From: Ruminococcaceae bacterium UBA5295
GTDB taxonomy: Bacteria; Bacillota; Clostridia; Oscillospirales; Acutalibacteraceae
DNA: 64,000 nucleotides
Assembly (NCBI GenBank): GCA_002411365.1
Contig: DHSD01000027.1
Location: 40,494-104,493, forward strand
Direction: 5' to 3'
Positions 23,257-31,085 of the stretch are shown one piece after another (within the stretch, counting starts at the first letter, position 1; each line of letters starts with the position of its first letter). The notes under the pieces are model-generated. The model searched no databases, was not told where the DNA came from, and saw only the letters and a list, made by a program, of their open reading frames with translations. Position numbers and translations under genes: made by a program.

Positions 23257-23387
23257 TAGGTCAACGCCGGTTATATTAATTTAGTTTCCGGTACCTCCCG
23301 TTTCCTTGTGATTGTGCCCCGTTTCTCTCGTTTTCTCAGTGTTCATTTCATTTTAGTGCTGCTTACAAATGCCAGGGCTGCTTCTTT

Positions 23388-23449
23388 GGCTGCTATTGTA
23401 AACTTAATCAATCAATATGGTTGACAATAGCAGCCTATTTGTTTATAGT
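23388..23449 (+). promoter_or_regulatory. BirA-type operator overlapping the bioB promoter
   Basis: ATTGTAAAC (23395-23403) and GTTGACAAT (23420-23428) are separated by 16 bases, matching the Firmicutes biotin-repressor box. The dyad extends outward to GGCTGC and GCAGCC (23388-23435). The right half-site contains the -35 hexamer TTGACA (23421-23426), followed after 17 bases by TATAGT (23444-23449), so a bound repressor would block polymerase. Confidence 0.8.
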
Positions 23450-23480
23450 AATAGTAATTAAAAAATGAAAGGATAATTTT

Positions 23481-24437
23481 ATGAGTTATGTAACCAGCCT
23501 GAAAAAAATGGTATTGGAAGGATATTTGCCTAATGAGGAAGAAGGCATGCATTTAGCGGAAGAAAATACGGACGAACTTGCAAGTGCAGCTTCTGAGTTA
23601 CGCCGCCATTTTACAGGCGAAAAAATGCACCTGTGTGCCATAGTCAACGCGAAAAACGGGTGCTGCGGGGAAGACTGCAAATTCTGTGCGCAGTCACGCC
23701 TCGCAAAAAACGCCCTGAAAAACTATAAGTTGTTGCCGCCTGAAGAGATGGCGGAAAAAGCAGTTTCAAATTATAAAGACGGCATGGAGCGTTTCGCATT
23801 CGTAACGTCTGGGCGGGCACTGACGGATTATGAAGTTGAAACACTATGTGAAGCCTGCAGGCTAATACGGCAGAAATGCAGCGTAAAACTGTGTGCCTCA
23901 AGCGGGCTTCTCACATACAACCAGCTGCAGAAACTTCATAATGCCGGCATCACGCGCTATCACTGCAACCTTGAAACATCGCGCAGGTTTTTCCCGAATA
24001 TCTGCACTACACATACATATGATGAAAAAATCCAGACCATTAAAAATGCAAAGGCTGCCGGCATGGAAATTTGCAGCGGCGGAATCATCGGCCTTGGAGA
24101 AAATATGCGCGACAGGATCGAAATGGTGCTTACCCAGCGCGCACTCGGTGTTTCGTCAGTCCCCGTAAATGTACTTAACCCTATCCCAGGAACGCCTTTT
24201 GAAAAAAATGCCAGGCTCTCCTATGATGAAATCAGAAAAACAATCTCTGTTTTTCGCTTTCTCCTCCCGAAAGCTGAGATCCGCTTTGCCGGCGGCAGGA
24301 TACTTACTCCGGACAAAGGCCGGCTTGCGATTAAATCCGGATTAAACGCCCTGATTTCCGGCAATATGCTGACTATTTCTGGAATCGGGGCAAAAGATGA
24401 TATTAAGATAGCAAAGGAACTTGGTTTTGAAACTTAA
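23481..24437 (+). CDS. bioB: biotin synthase
   Basis: BioB is a radical-SAM enzyme that inserts sulfur into dethiobiotin, the last step of biotin synthesis. The 318-residue protein has the cluster motif CxxxCxxC at Cys62, Cys66 and Cys69, followed by the barrel with YHCNLETS, GGIIGLGE and VNVLNPIPGTPF. The ATG follows GAAAGGATAATTTT. It is under a BirA-type operator. No bioA, bioD, bioF or bioW is in the window, so the cell either imports precursors or has those genes elsewhere; bioY for biotin uptake is nearby. Confidence 0.95.
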   Translation: MSYVTSLKKMVLEGYLPNEEEGMHLAEENTDELASAASELRRHFTGEKMHLCAIVNAKNGCCGEDCKFCAQSRLAKNALKNYKLLPPEEMAEKAVSNYKDGMERFAFVTSGRALTDYEVETLCEACRLIRQKCSVKLCASSGLLTYNQLQKLHNAGITRYHCNLETSRRFFPNICTTHTYDEKIQTIKNAKAAGMEICSGGIIGLGENMRDRIEMVLTQRALGVSSVPVNVLNPIPGTPFEKNARLSYDEIRKTISVFRFLLPKAEIRFAGGRILTPDKGRLAIKSGLNALISGNMLTISGIGAKDDIKIAKELGFET

Positions 24438-24491
24438 ACCGATATTGTATGAAGCTTGGTCTTTTTAAATTACTTTCTACTCTGCGCATTT

Positions 24492-24526
24492 ATTGTAAAC
24501 ATTCAATGTGCTTGGTGGTTTACAAT
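24492..24526. promoter_or_regulatory. BirA-type operator without an obvious promoter
   Basis: ATTGTAAAC (24492-24500) and GTTTACAAT (24518-24526) form a perfect dyad with a 17-base gap, as good as the bioB and bioY operators. It lies between convergent genes, and I find no matching -10 element in either direction. Confidence 0.7.
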
Positions 24527-24531
24527 AAAAT

Positions 24532-24572
24532 AAAAACAGGGGCAGTTTTTTATGCTGTGCCCTGTTTTTTTA
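24532..24572. terminator. bidirectional terminator between bioB and the DUF1284 gene
   Basis: AAAACAGGGGCA and GTGCCCTGTTTT form a stem with A and T runs on both flanks. It can end the DUF1284 transcript from the right and the bioB transcript from the left. Confidence 0.75.
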
Positions 24573-24610
24573 TGTGTTTTAATTTTCCAGTTTGTACTAT
24601 TAACTGAGTT

Positions 24611-25024
24611 TTAAACATTTTCGACCGAGTTTTCAACATCTTGTTGTTGACATATGGTTTTCCACAAACAGTCGAAACATATTTTTCCCCTTACACCCGG
24701 TGCACGTATGATTTTTTCTAAAACAAGGCTCTCGCATTCTGACCATAAAACTGGTATTTCTTCAGTAAAGCCGCATGTTTCGGCCACTTCCGCATCATAG
24801 TGTGCAACTTTCTCCTGAGTCCGGCATACGGTGCCGAGATTATTCGGGCATGCAGCGCATATGCAGTCGATTCCACGGTGAATAACTATTTTCTCATCTG
24901 GTTTTTGACAAAGCAGGTGCTTTATGTTGAACATGTTTTCCACAAATTCACCGTTGTAACCTTTGCCAATAAAATAGTTAAGGCAGAGGACATGGTGTGG
25001 ACGCAGGCGGAGCAATTTTTTCAT
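24611..25024 (-). CDS. DUF1284 family cysteine-rich protein
   Basis: A 137-residue protein beginning RLRPHHVLCLNYFIGKGYN, the DUF1284 hallmark. It has ten cysteines, several in metal- or cluster-like spacings: CICAACPNNLGTVC in the middle and CFDCLWKTIC near the end. The function of the family is not established; an iron-sulfur or zinc role is inferred from the cysteine pattern. Its ATG overlaps the bioY stop by four bases (ATGA), so it is translationally coupled to biotin uptake and shares the BirA-controlled promoter. Confidence 0.8.
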   Translation of the reverse strand: MKKLLRLRPHHVLCLNYFIGKGYNGEFVENMFNIKHLLCQKPDEKIVIHRGIDCICAACPNNLGTVCRTQEKVAHYDAEVAETCGFTEEIPVLWSECESLVLEKIIRAPGVRGKICFDCLWKTICQQQDVENSVENV

Positions 25025-25578
25025 GCTTTTTCACTCTTTTCGCTGAAATGTGAAACAATTTTGAAAAGGCGCGGTACAGCTATCACCGATATTACAATTT
25101 TTGCCGTATCTCCGATAAGGAATGGCAATACACAGAGTGCGAGCGATTCCGCAAGGCCGCGTTTTGTTGTAAACATGAACCAGGCAGTGCCGAGAAAATA
25201 GCATGCCGCCGTGCCGAGAACCATGCCAATTACAAGCGGAGCTGCTTTCCGGCCGAAATGGTCCGCAAAAATGCCTGTAATCCATGCGCATACAATATAT
25301 CCTACAAGGTACCCGCCGGTAGGTCCGGCGATAGCAGCAATGCCGCCGTGGAAAAAGGCAAAGACCGGCACTCCTACTGCGCCGAGCAGAAGGTAAACAA
25401 CCTGGCTCAGCACACCGCCAGCCGCACCGAGAATCCCGCCTGCCAGATATACGGCAAGCGTAGCAAGGCATATAGGCACTGGCCCGATTGGGATGGACAC
25501 CTGCGCCATAACGGCAGTCAACGCAGCAAACAAAGCACATAATGTCAAATGAAATAGTCTGTTTTTCTTCATTTTCAT
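25021..25578 (-). CDS. bioY: biotin transporter BioY (ECF S component)
   Basis: BioY is the biotin-binding membrane component of an ECF-type importer. The 185-residue protein has about six hydrophobic segments and the family regions MAQVSIPIGPVPICLATLAVYLAGGILG, VPVFAFFHGGIAAIAGPTGGYLVGYI and PFLIGDTAKI. No energising ATPase or EcfT gene is adjacent, so it would use a shared module. GAAAGGAGAGATGAAA precedes two in-frame ATG codons. A BirA-type operator overlaps its promoter. Confidence 0.93.
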   Translation of the reverse strand: MKMKKNRLFHLTLCALFAALTAVMAQVSIPIGPVPICLATLAVYLAGGILGAAGGVLSQVVYLLLGAVGVPVFAFFHGGIAAIAGPTGGYLVGYIVCAWITGIFADHFGRKAAPLVIGMVLGTAACYFLGTAWFMFTTKRGLAESLALCVLPFLIGDTAKIVISVIAVPRLFKIVSHFSEKSEKA

Positions 25579-25593
25579 CTCTCCTTTCTTTTT

Positions 25594-25648
25594 ATATTAC
25601 AGAATCAGTGCTTAATTGTCAACTATATTATGATATTTAGTTGACAAT
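25594..25648 (-). promoter_or_regulatory. BirA-type operator and promoter of bioY
   Basis: ATTGTCAAC (25615-25623) and GTTGACAAT (25640-25648) form a perfect dyad with a 16-base gap. On the minus strand the proximal half-site contains TTGACA (25617-25622), then 17 bases and TAATAT (25594-25599). The layout is the same as at bioB. Confidence 0.8.
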
Positions 25649-25857
25649 TTTTGCTGCCGCAGTTTTCCGTATTGATTAAAAAGCCATCATATTATGCTGT
25701 ACCTGCGTAAAGTCATGTGATGATTTATCCTGCATTTGTTATATACTATATATAAGTAGGGAATGCAATGATTAACTGATAACGTTACGGCAGGCAAGCA
25801 AAATTTTGAAAGTTGAAAAATAATGGCAAAACTGCCTTTGCATTTCTGGACTTGCAT

Positions 25858-25909
25858 AAAAAATGCCCGCATAAAACACCGGAAAATCCAGCATCCATGC
25901 GGGTTTTTA
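25858..25909 (-). terminator. outer terminator of the tRNA operon
   Basis: On the minus strand AACCCGCAT and ATGCGGGCA form a stem with a 30-base loop that itself folds, followed by TTTTTT. It follows the truncated tRNA-Val copy rather than the intact gene. Confidence 0.55.
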
Positions 25910-26088
25910 TTTTGGTGGACGCATCGGGACTCGATTCGCGGCGCGCTGCGCGCCTTGGTCGGTCGCGGTTCTGGCGTGCCACCGGCACGCCATTCATTCC
26001 CGCTCCCCTTCGAGCCACTTTCCCATAAAACAAGTAAAGGCACAGCCAAAGCGGCTGTACCCTTTTTGGTGGACGCATCGGGACTCGA
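25910..26088 (-). repeat. duplicated tRNA-Val 3' end enclosing a GC-rich hairpin element
   Basis: The last 25 bases spanning the end of tRNA-Val and its CCA (26064-26088) are repeated exactly at 25910-25934. Between the copies are the tRNA terminator and about 100 bases that include two perfect hairpins: GGCGTGCC with GGCACGCC, and GGCGCG with CGCGCC. The layout resembles the target duplication of a tRNA-directed insertion, or a relic of a tandem tRNA. No integrase is present. Long open frames here are a by-product of GC content. Confidence 0.6.
26028..26063 (-). terminator. inner terminator directly after tRNA-Val
   Basis: On the minus strand GGTACAGCC and GGCTGTGCC form a nine-base stem, followed by TTTACTTGTTTT. 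It begins four bases after the encoded CCA. Confidence 0.65.
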
Positions 26089-26143
26089 ACCCAAGACCTC
26101 TCGCGTGTGAGGCGAACGCTCTAACCAGCTGAGCTATGCATCC
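26067..26143 (-). tRNA. tRNA-Val (CAC)
   Basis: The minus strand folds as a cloverleaf: acceptor GGATGCA with TGCGTCC, D stem GCTC/GAGC, anticodon stem TTCGC/GCGAG with loop CTCACAC (anticodon CAC), T stem TTGGG/CCCGA with loop TTCGAGT, discriminator A and encoded CCA. It is the last gene of a three-tRNA operon. Confidence 0.9.
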
Positions 26144-26179
26144 GAAAAAAATTTGCGCGTGCTCCGCGCAAATATATAA

Positions 26180-26254
26180 TGGTGACCCGGGCGAGAATTG
26201 AACTCACGTTACCGCCGTGAAAGGGCGGTGTCTTAACCGCTTGACCACCGGGCC
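26180..26254 (-). tRNA. tRNA-Glu (TTC)
   Basis: The acceptor GGCCCGG pairs with CCGGGTC, the anticodon stem CCGCC/GGCGG encloses CTTTCAC with anticodon TTC, and the T loop is TTCAATT. CCA is encoded. It is the middle gene of the operon. Confidence 0.93.
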
Positions 26255-26256
26255 AT

Positions 26257-26333
26257 TGGTAGCGGCAATTGGATTCGAACCAACGACGCTTCGGGTATGA
26301 ACCGAATGCTCTAGCCAACTGAGCTATGCCGCC
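26257..26333 (-). tRNA. tRNA-Met (CAT)
   Basis: The acceptor GGCGGCA pairs with TGCCGCT, the anticodon stem TTCGG/CCGAA encloses TTCATAC with anticodon CAT, the T loop is TTCGAAT and CCA is encoded. A paired first acceptor base argues for an elongator. A CAT tRNA could also be the lysidine-modified Ile type, but I see no strong reason for that here. Confidence 0.85.
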
Positions 26334-26370
26334 ACGTGCACCCCAAATCATAAAGACCGGAGCGTCTATT

Positions 26371-26400
26371 ATTATACTATATTTTTTACAGCGCTGTCAA
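26371..26400 (-). promoter_or_regulatory. promoter of the Met-Glu-Val tRNA operon
   Basis: On the minus strand TTGACA (26395-26400), an 18-base spacer and TATAAT (26371-26376) lie about 38 bases before tRNA-Met. Both hexamers are perfect. Confidence 0.8.
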
Positions 26401-26432
26401 GAAGAGAACAGAAATTCTTTGGCATTTATTTT

Positions 26433-27914
26433 TCACACAGAAATGGAATAGTTAGGTGCCTCTTTTGTTATCTGGATATTGTGCGGGTGGCTTTCCTTTA
26501 AGCCGGCTCCTGTAATCCTGCAGAGCTTCGCCTTCGAATGCAGATCGTCTATCGTTGCGCATCCGGTATATCCCATACCTGCGCGCAGGCCGCCCATAAG
26601 CTGATATACAGTATCGGACAGCGGCCCCTTATAAGGCACACGGCCTTCAACGCCTTCAGGCACGAGCTTTTTGGCATCCTGCTGAAAATACCTGTCCTTG
26701 CTGCCTTGCCCCATTGCGGCAAGGCTCCCCATGCCACGGTAAACTTTAAAGCGGCGCCCTTGGTATAGCTCCGTCTCACCCGGTGATTCCTCACATCCGG
26801 CAAAAAGCGAGCCAATCATTACCACATCTGCGCCGACTGCAAGCGCCTTCACAATATCGCCTGAGAATTTAATGCCGCCATCTGCAATAATTGGAATGCC
26901 GGCTTTCTGGGCTTCGCATGCCGCGTCATAAATTGCCGTGACCTGCGGAACGCCTATGCCTGCAACAATCCGCGTTGTGCATATGGAGCCAGGGCCAATT
27001 CCGACTTTAACGCAGTCAGCACCTGCGTCTATAAGCGCCTTTGTGCCTTCCGCCGTAGCTACATTGCCAGCTATCAGCTGAAGGTCAGGGTAAGCTTTTT
27101 TCACTTTTTTCACGGTGTCAATCACACCGCTGTTATGGCCATGCGCAGAATCGAGCACAACCACATCCACCTGCGCGTCTACAAGCGCCGCAACGCGTTC
27201 AAGCACATCATCTGTCACGCCTATAGCTGCGCCACAGAGAAGGCGGCCTTCGCTGTCCCGGGCGGAATTCGGGTATTGCACAGCCTTCTCTATATCCTTT
27301 ATGGTAATAAGGCCTCTGAGCCTGCCTTCTTTGTCGACAAGCGGCAGCTTTTCAATGCGGTGCTGCCTTAAAATCTGCTTTGCCTGTGTAAGCGTTGTCC
27401 CTACAGGCGCGGTCACAAGGTTATCTTTTGTCATTACTTTTGAAATCGGCTGATTGAAATCTTCGCCTTCCATAAAACGCAAGTCACGGTTTGTTATAAT
27501 GCCAATCAGTTTTCCGCTTTTATTGCAAATAGGCACGCCTGAAATGCGGTAGCGCTCCATAATTTCTTCCGCATCATTCACGGAATGCTCAGGTGAAAGG
27601 TAAAATGGATTGACAATTACGCCATTTTCAGAACGTTTGACACGGTCAACCATATCGGCCTGCCTGTCAATAGGCATATTCTTGTGTATAATGCCCATGC
27701 CACCTTCACGCGCAATGGCTATTGCCATTTTTGTTTCTGTGACGGTGTCCATGGCTGATGTCATGAGTGGTATGTTCAGGTGGATTTTCTTTGTAAGCTG
27801 TGTGCCAAGTTTTGCCTCTTTAGGCAGGACATGCGACTCAGCCGGTATCAACAGGACATCGTCAAACGTGAGTGCCTCTTTTACAAACTTTTCCGCATAG
27901 TTCGTATTTAACAT
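26433..27914 (-). CDS. guaB: inosine-5'-monophosphate dehydrogenase
   Basis: GuaB oxidises IMP to XMP with NAD, the committed step of GMP synthesis. The 493-residue protein has the barrel start EALTFDDVLLIPAES, a pair of CBS domains at about 95-215 (GVPICNKSGKLIGIITNRD, LPLVDKEGRLRGLITIKD), the catalytic-cysteine loop GIGPGSICTTRIV, the GGIKFSGDIVKALAVGADVVMIGS phosphate site and the flap region. The ATG follows GGAGGAAAAGA. It stands alone with its own promoter. Confidence 0.98.
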   Translation of the reverse strand: MLNTNYAEKFVKEALTFDDVLLIPAESHVLPKEAKLGTQLTKKIHLNIPLMTSAMDTVTETKMAIAIAREGGMGIIHKNMPIDRQADMVDRVKRSENGVIVNPFYLSPEHSVNDAEEIMERYRISGVPICNKSGKLIGIITNRDLRFMEGEDFNQPISKVMTKDNLVTAPVGTTLTQAKQILRQHRIEKLPLVDKEGRLRGLITIKDIEKAVQYPNSARDSEGRLLCGAAIGVTDDVLERVAALVDAQVDVVVLDSAHGHNSGVIDTVKKVKKAYPDLQLIAGNVATAEGTKALIDAGADCVKVGIGPGSICTTRIVAGIGVPQVTAIYDAACEAQKAGIPIIADGGIKFSGDIVKALAVGADVVMIGSLFAGCEESPGETELYQGRRFKVYRGMGSLAAMGQGSKDRYFQQDAKKLVPEGVEGRVPYKGPLSDTVYQLMGGLRAGMGYTGCATIDDLHSKAKLCRITGAGLKESHPHNIQITKEAPNYSISV

Positions 27915-27996
27915 TCTTTTCCTCCATTTTAAACCTTATTTTTACCATACAGAACATTTACCTGCTTGTTTCGCTTTAACGACTATAAATATTTTT

Positions 27997-28025
27997 ATTT
28001 TAACATCTGACAGTTTTTGATGCAA
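27997..28025 (-). promoter_or_regulatory. guaB promoter
   Basis: On the minus strand TTGCAT (28020-28025), a 17-base spacer and TAAAAT (27997-28002) lie about 80 bases before guaB. I see no purine riboswitch or other structured leader in the interval. Confidence 0.65.
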
Positions 28026-28097
28026 GCGCATTGCAGAATAATTCTGGCCGACTGACTGGCTATACAAAATAAAAGTTTAGTATGCAGTGGGATAATT

Positions 28098-28826
28098 TTA
28101 AAGGACCGCCGCCGTAAAGCTTAACCCTTTCCTGTTTTCACCGCGCATCAGGTACTTTCCGTCCTTAAAGCCCGCATTTACTTTAAGCGTGTCTCCCCTT
28201 CCGGTTTCACCGAGATAGTTTATCTGCACGGTACACGCTTTGCCGCGCATTTCATCTGGGATGAAATCTGTCACGACATCGCCATAAACGGAATTATTCA
28301 TATGGCCGTTTGCATCGAGGTCGGAATAAAATACGTCGCGCTCACCTGCAAATGGCAAATCTTCAGGAACGTTGAAGCGGCTCATGCGCTCTTCGGGTTT
28401 TATTATGTTTTCGGGATATATGCCGAAAGGCTTAAGCACCTGCGGGCGCTGCACCTTCCTTGTTTTCGCATCCGCAACGACCGTCGTCTGCATGGCGTCG
28501 ATAATCAGTCTGCCGTCTCCATCATAAAATTTAAAATCGCGGTAAAACTGTGCGCCGCCGCGCCCGCACGGATGTGTTTTAATCGTAATCATTTCGTTGT
28601 GCGCAGGCATGCGAATTATTTCCGCGCGCGTGGATATAATGAAAAACACAAATCCCGAAGCTTTCAGCATATCCTCATAGCCCACGTGAAGCACTCCGAG
28701 ATGCTGCTCGCTTGTTTCCTGCACAAGGCGCAGTGCAGCGCCAAATTGCAGTTTGTCAGAAGGCCCTACGTCATAAACAGGCACACGCAGGCTGCGGCTG
28801 TACTCATCTATCATTTTTTTCGTCAT
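28098..28826 (-). CDS. acyl-ACP thioesterase (FatA/FatB-like)
   Basis: A 242-residue double-hotdog protein of the acyl-acyl carrier protein thioesterase family, which releases free fatty acids from acyl-ACP. The N-terminal hotdog begins SLRVPVYDVGPSDKLQFGAALRLVQETSEQHL, and the C-terminal hotdog has YSDLDANGHMNNSVYGDVV with the Asp, Asn and His expected of the catalytic region. Start ATG overlaps the stop of serS by four bases, so it is translationally coupled to seryl-tRNA synthetase, an odd functional pair. Chain-length preference cannot be predicted. Confidence 0.82.
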   Translation of the reverse strand: MTKKMIDEYSRSLRVPVYDVGPSDKLQFGAALRLVQETSEQHLGVLHVGYEDMLKASGFVFFIISTRAEIIRMPAHNEMITIKTHPCGRGGAQFYRDFKFYDGDGRLIIDAMQTTVVADAKTRKVQRPQVLKPFGIYPENIIKPEERMSRFNVPEDLPFAGERDVFYSDLDANGHMNNSVYGDVVTDFIPDEMRGKACTVQINYLGETGRGDTLKVNAGFKDGKYLMRGENRKGLSFTAAVL

Positions 28827-30106
28827 GGCTTTATGATATCTGTTCCAACATATTTGCGCAGTACCTCCGGCACTGTGACGCTGCCGTCCGCATTCTGGTA
28901 CTGCTCAACGATTGCAGGCAGCACACGGCTTGTTGCAAGCCCTGAGGCATTAAGTGTATTTACGTAGTGGAGCTTTCCGTCTTTGCCGCGGTACTTGATA
29001 TTTCCGCGCCTTGCCTGATACTCACGCGCATTGGATGCAGAGCTTACTTCTTTGTATATGCCCATGCTTGGTATCCAGACTTCGATATCATACGTGCGCG
29101 CCATTGAGAACGAGCAGTCGCCCGCCGCAAGTTTGCTCAGGCGGTAGTGCAGGCCGAGCTCCTGCACCAGCCTTTCGGCTTTACCTACAAGCTCTTTAAA
29201 TGCCGCGTCCGAGTTTTCAGGTGTAGTGTACTGAAACATTTCAACTTTATTAAATTGGTGGCCGCGTATCATGCCGCGCTCTTCAGACCGGTAGCTTCCG
29301 GCTTCACGCCTGTAGCATGGCGTGTATGAGATATATTTCTTCGGGAGCTCGTCCTCCGAGAGGATTTCATCGCGGTGGAGGTTAACAAGCGCAGTTTCGG
29401 CAGTCGGCAGTAGGAACTTTTTATCATTGCTCGTAGGGTTCGCTATCCAGTAATCCTCGTCTGTGAATTTTGGGAACTGCCCCGCCGTATAACCGCACTC
29501 ATACTTCAGCATATGCGGAACAAGGACAAGCTCGTAGCCGTCGCGGATATGCTCGTCAATAAAGAAATTTATAAGTGCCCATTCGAGCCTTGCACCCATG
29601 CCGCAGTAAATCCATGAACCAGCGCCGGCGAGCTTCGCCCCGCGCTTGTAATCTATCATATGAAGGCTTTCGCAGAGTTCAACATGGTCTCTCGGCTTAA
29701 AACCTTCAAATTTCGGCTTTTCCTTATAATAATGTAATGGTTTGTTGTTTTCTTTTCCTCCTGCCTGCACATCATCGTCAGGCATATTAGGCAGGCTGAG
29801 TAGCAGCGTTTTCTGCTGCTCCTTTATCTTATTGAGCTCGGCTGCCTCTTCCTTTACTTTTGAAGAAATTGACTTCATGTGCGCCATCAATTCAGAAGCA
29901 TCCCCGCCGGACTTCTTAATCTGGGGAATCTTTTTGCTTGCCACATTCTGCTCCGCGCGCATAGACTCTACATCTGCCGTGATTTCACGCCGTTTTGCAT
30001 CTATGGTGAGAATATCGTCTACAGTTTTGTCTGCATCGTAATTCCGCTTTTTAGCGTCCGCTTTTATTTTGTCTGGATTCGTGCGTATCAGCTTAATGTC
30101 TATCAT
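28823..30106 (-). CDS. serS: serine--tRNA ligase
   Basis: SerS charges tRNA-Ser and the selenocysteine tRNA. The 427-residue class II synthetase has the N-terminal tRNA-binding coiled coil (about 30-105), motif 2 with CYRREAGSYRSEERGMIRGHQFNKVEMFQY and motif 3 NASGLATSRVLPAIVEQYQ. Length is standard. GAGGAGAGAAAAAATTAA precedes the ATG. Only about 135 bases separate it from parB, too little for a T-box leader, and none of the T-box motifs is visible. A parS site lies about 100 bases upstream. Confidence 0.97.
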   Translation of the reverse strand: MIDIKLIRTNPDKIKADAKKRNYDADKTVDDILTIDAKRREITADVESMRAEQNVASKKIPQIKKSGGDASELMAHMKSISSKVKEEAAELNKIKEQQKTLLLSLPNMPDDDVQAGGKENNKPLHYYKEKPKFEGFKPRDHVELCESLHMIDYKRGAKLAGAGSWIYCGMGARLEWALINFFIDEHIRDGYELVLVPHMLKYECGYTAGQFPKFTDEDYWIANPTSNDKKFLLPTAETALVNLHRDEILSEDELPKKYISYTPCYRREAGSYRSEERGMIRGHQFNKVEMFQYTTPENSDAAFKELVGKAERLVQELGLHYRLSKLAAGDCSFSMARTYDIEVWIPSMGIYKEVSSASNAREYQARRGNIKYRGKDGKLHYVNTLNASGLATSRVLPAIVEQYQNADGSVTVPEVLRKYVGTDIIKP

Positions 30107-30202
30107 TTAATTTTTTCTCTCCTCTTTTCCCGCCAATAAATGCCGGGAACGCTTTAATATATTAAAAGATTCAAATCTTTATTTCCCATACAGGTAAAAT
30201 GA

Positions 30203-30218
30203 TGTTTCACATGAAACA
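30203..30218. promoter_or_regulatory. parS site between serS and parB
   Basis: TGTTTCACATGAAACA matches 15 of 16 positions of the parS consensus. It lies 25 bases beyond the parB stop, typical of ParB-binding sites near origin-proximal par genes. Confidence 0.8.
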
Positions 30219-30242
30219 TTTAAGTAAACAACCCTGTGGCCT

Positions 30243-31085
30243 TCAATCTGAAAAATGCTTCATAATGTCTGCAAGGTCGCCCTGCCCGTAAAATTCTATC
30301 TGAAGCATCCCGCGCTTTTTCGTACCGCTTATGCTGACTTTTCTTCCAAGATGTTCCTTAAGTGCAAGTTCAGCCTCTTCATAATAGCGTATTTTACGCG
30401 GCTGGGTTTTCTTGTGCTTCTCATCCGAAGCTTTCTGCGTCATTTTTTCAAGTTCACGGACAGAAGCACCCGCTTTTGCCGCGCTGAGCCCTTCTTCCAT
30501 AGACCTTTCATCAGGAAAACTCAACAGTGTCCTTGCATGGCCAGCTGAAATGGTTCCGCTCTCCACAAGTTCTTTCACTTCAGGAGGAAGGCTAAGCAGG
30601 CGAAGCGCATTTGTTACAGCAGGGCGTGATTTTCCTACGGTTTTAGCTACGTCATCCTGAGTCATGCCATAAGTTTTCATAAGCGACTGGTATCCTTCGG
30701 CTTCTTCCAGCGGGCTGAGGTCTTCGCGCTGCAAATTTTCTATCAGCGCCACTTCCATGACCTCTTCTTCAGACATATCCCTTACGACTGCAGGGACTTC
30801 ATCAATGCCTGCCATGCGTGCCGCGCGCCATCTGCGCTCACCAGCAACTATCTGGTAGCCGCCGCTTACAAGCGGCCTTACAAGAAGCGGCTGCAATACG
30901 CCGTGTTTCGAGATCGAGTCCGCAAGTTCTGCCAGAGCCTGCTCATTAAACGACCGACGCGGCTGATTGCGGTTTGGCTCAAGCTCAGAGGTTTTCAGCA
31001 TCATGGCTGTGTGCTCTTCGGTATCATTTTCGGCAAAAATTGCATCAAGGCCTTTGCCAAGCCCTCTTTTTCTCGCCATTCTCAA
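30243..31085 (-). CDS. parB: chromosome-partitioning protein ParB (Spo0J)
   Basis: ParB binds parS, slides as a CTP-dependent clamp and loads condensin to organise the origin. The 280-residue protein has the N-terminal domain with QPRRSFNEQALAELADSI and the CTP-binding GERRWRAARMAGIDEVPAVVRD, the central HTH (TQDDVAKTVGKSRPAVTNALRLLSLP) and a C-terminal dimerisation segment. Its start overlaps the parA stop by four bases. Three good parS sites are in the neighbourhood. Confidence 0.96.
   Translation of the reverse strand: MRMARKRGLGKGLDAIFAENDTEEHTAMMLKTSELEPNRNQPRRSFNEQALAELADSISKHGVLQPLLVRPLVSGGYQIVAGERRWRAARMAGIDEVPAVVRDMSEEEVMEVALIENLQREDLSPLEEAEGYQSLMKTYGMTQDDVAKTVGKSRPAVTNALRLLSLPPEVKELVESGTISAGHARTLLSFPDERSMEEGLSAAKAGASVRELEKMTQKASDEKHKKTQPRKIRYYEEAELALKEHLGRKVSISGTKKRGMLQIEFYGQGDLADIMKHFSD

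Noticed and set aside
25687..26110. Open frames of 95-135 codons across the tRNA-Val region
   Set aside because: They read through tRNA sequence, terminators and the GC hairpins. They have no ribosome sites and translate the 25-base repeat twice, so they are not genes.
30107..30242. T-box leader for serS
   Set aside because: The 135-bp gap is too short for a T-box, and no T-box core motif is visible.
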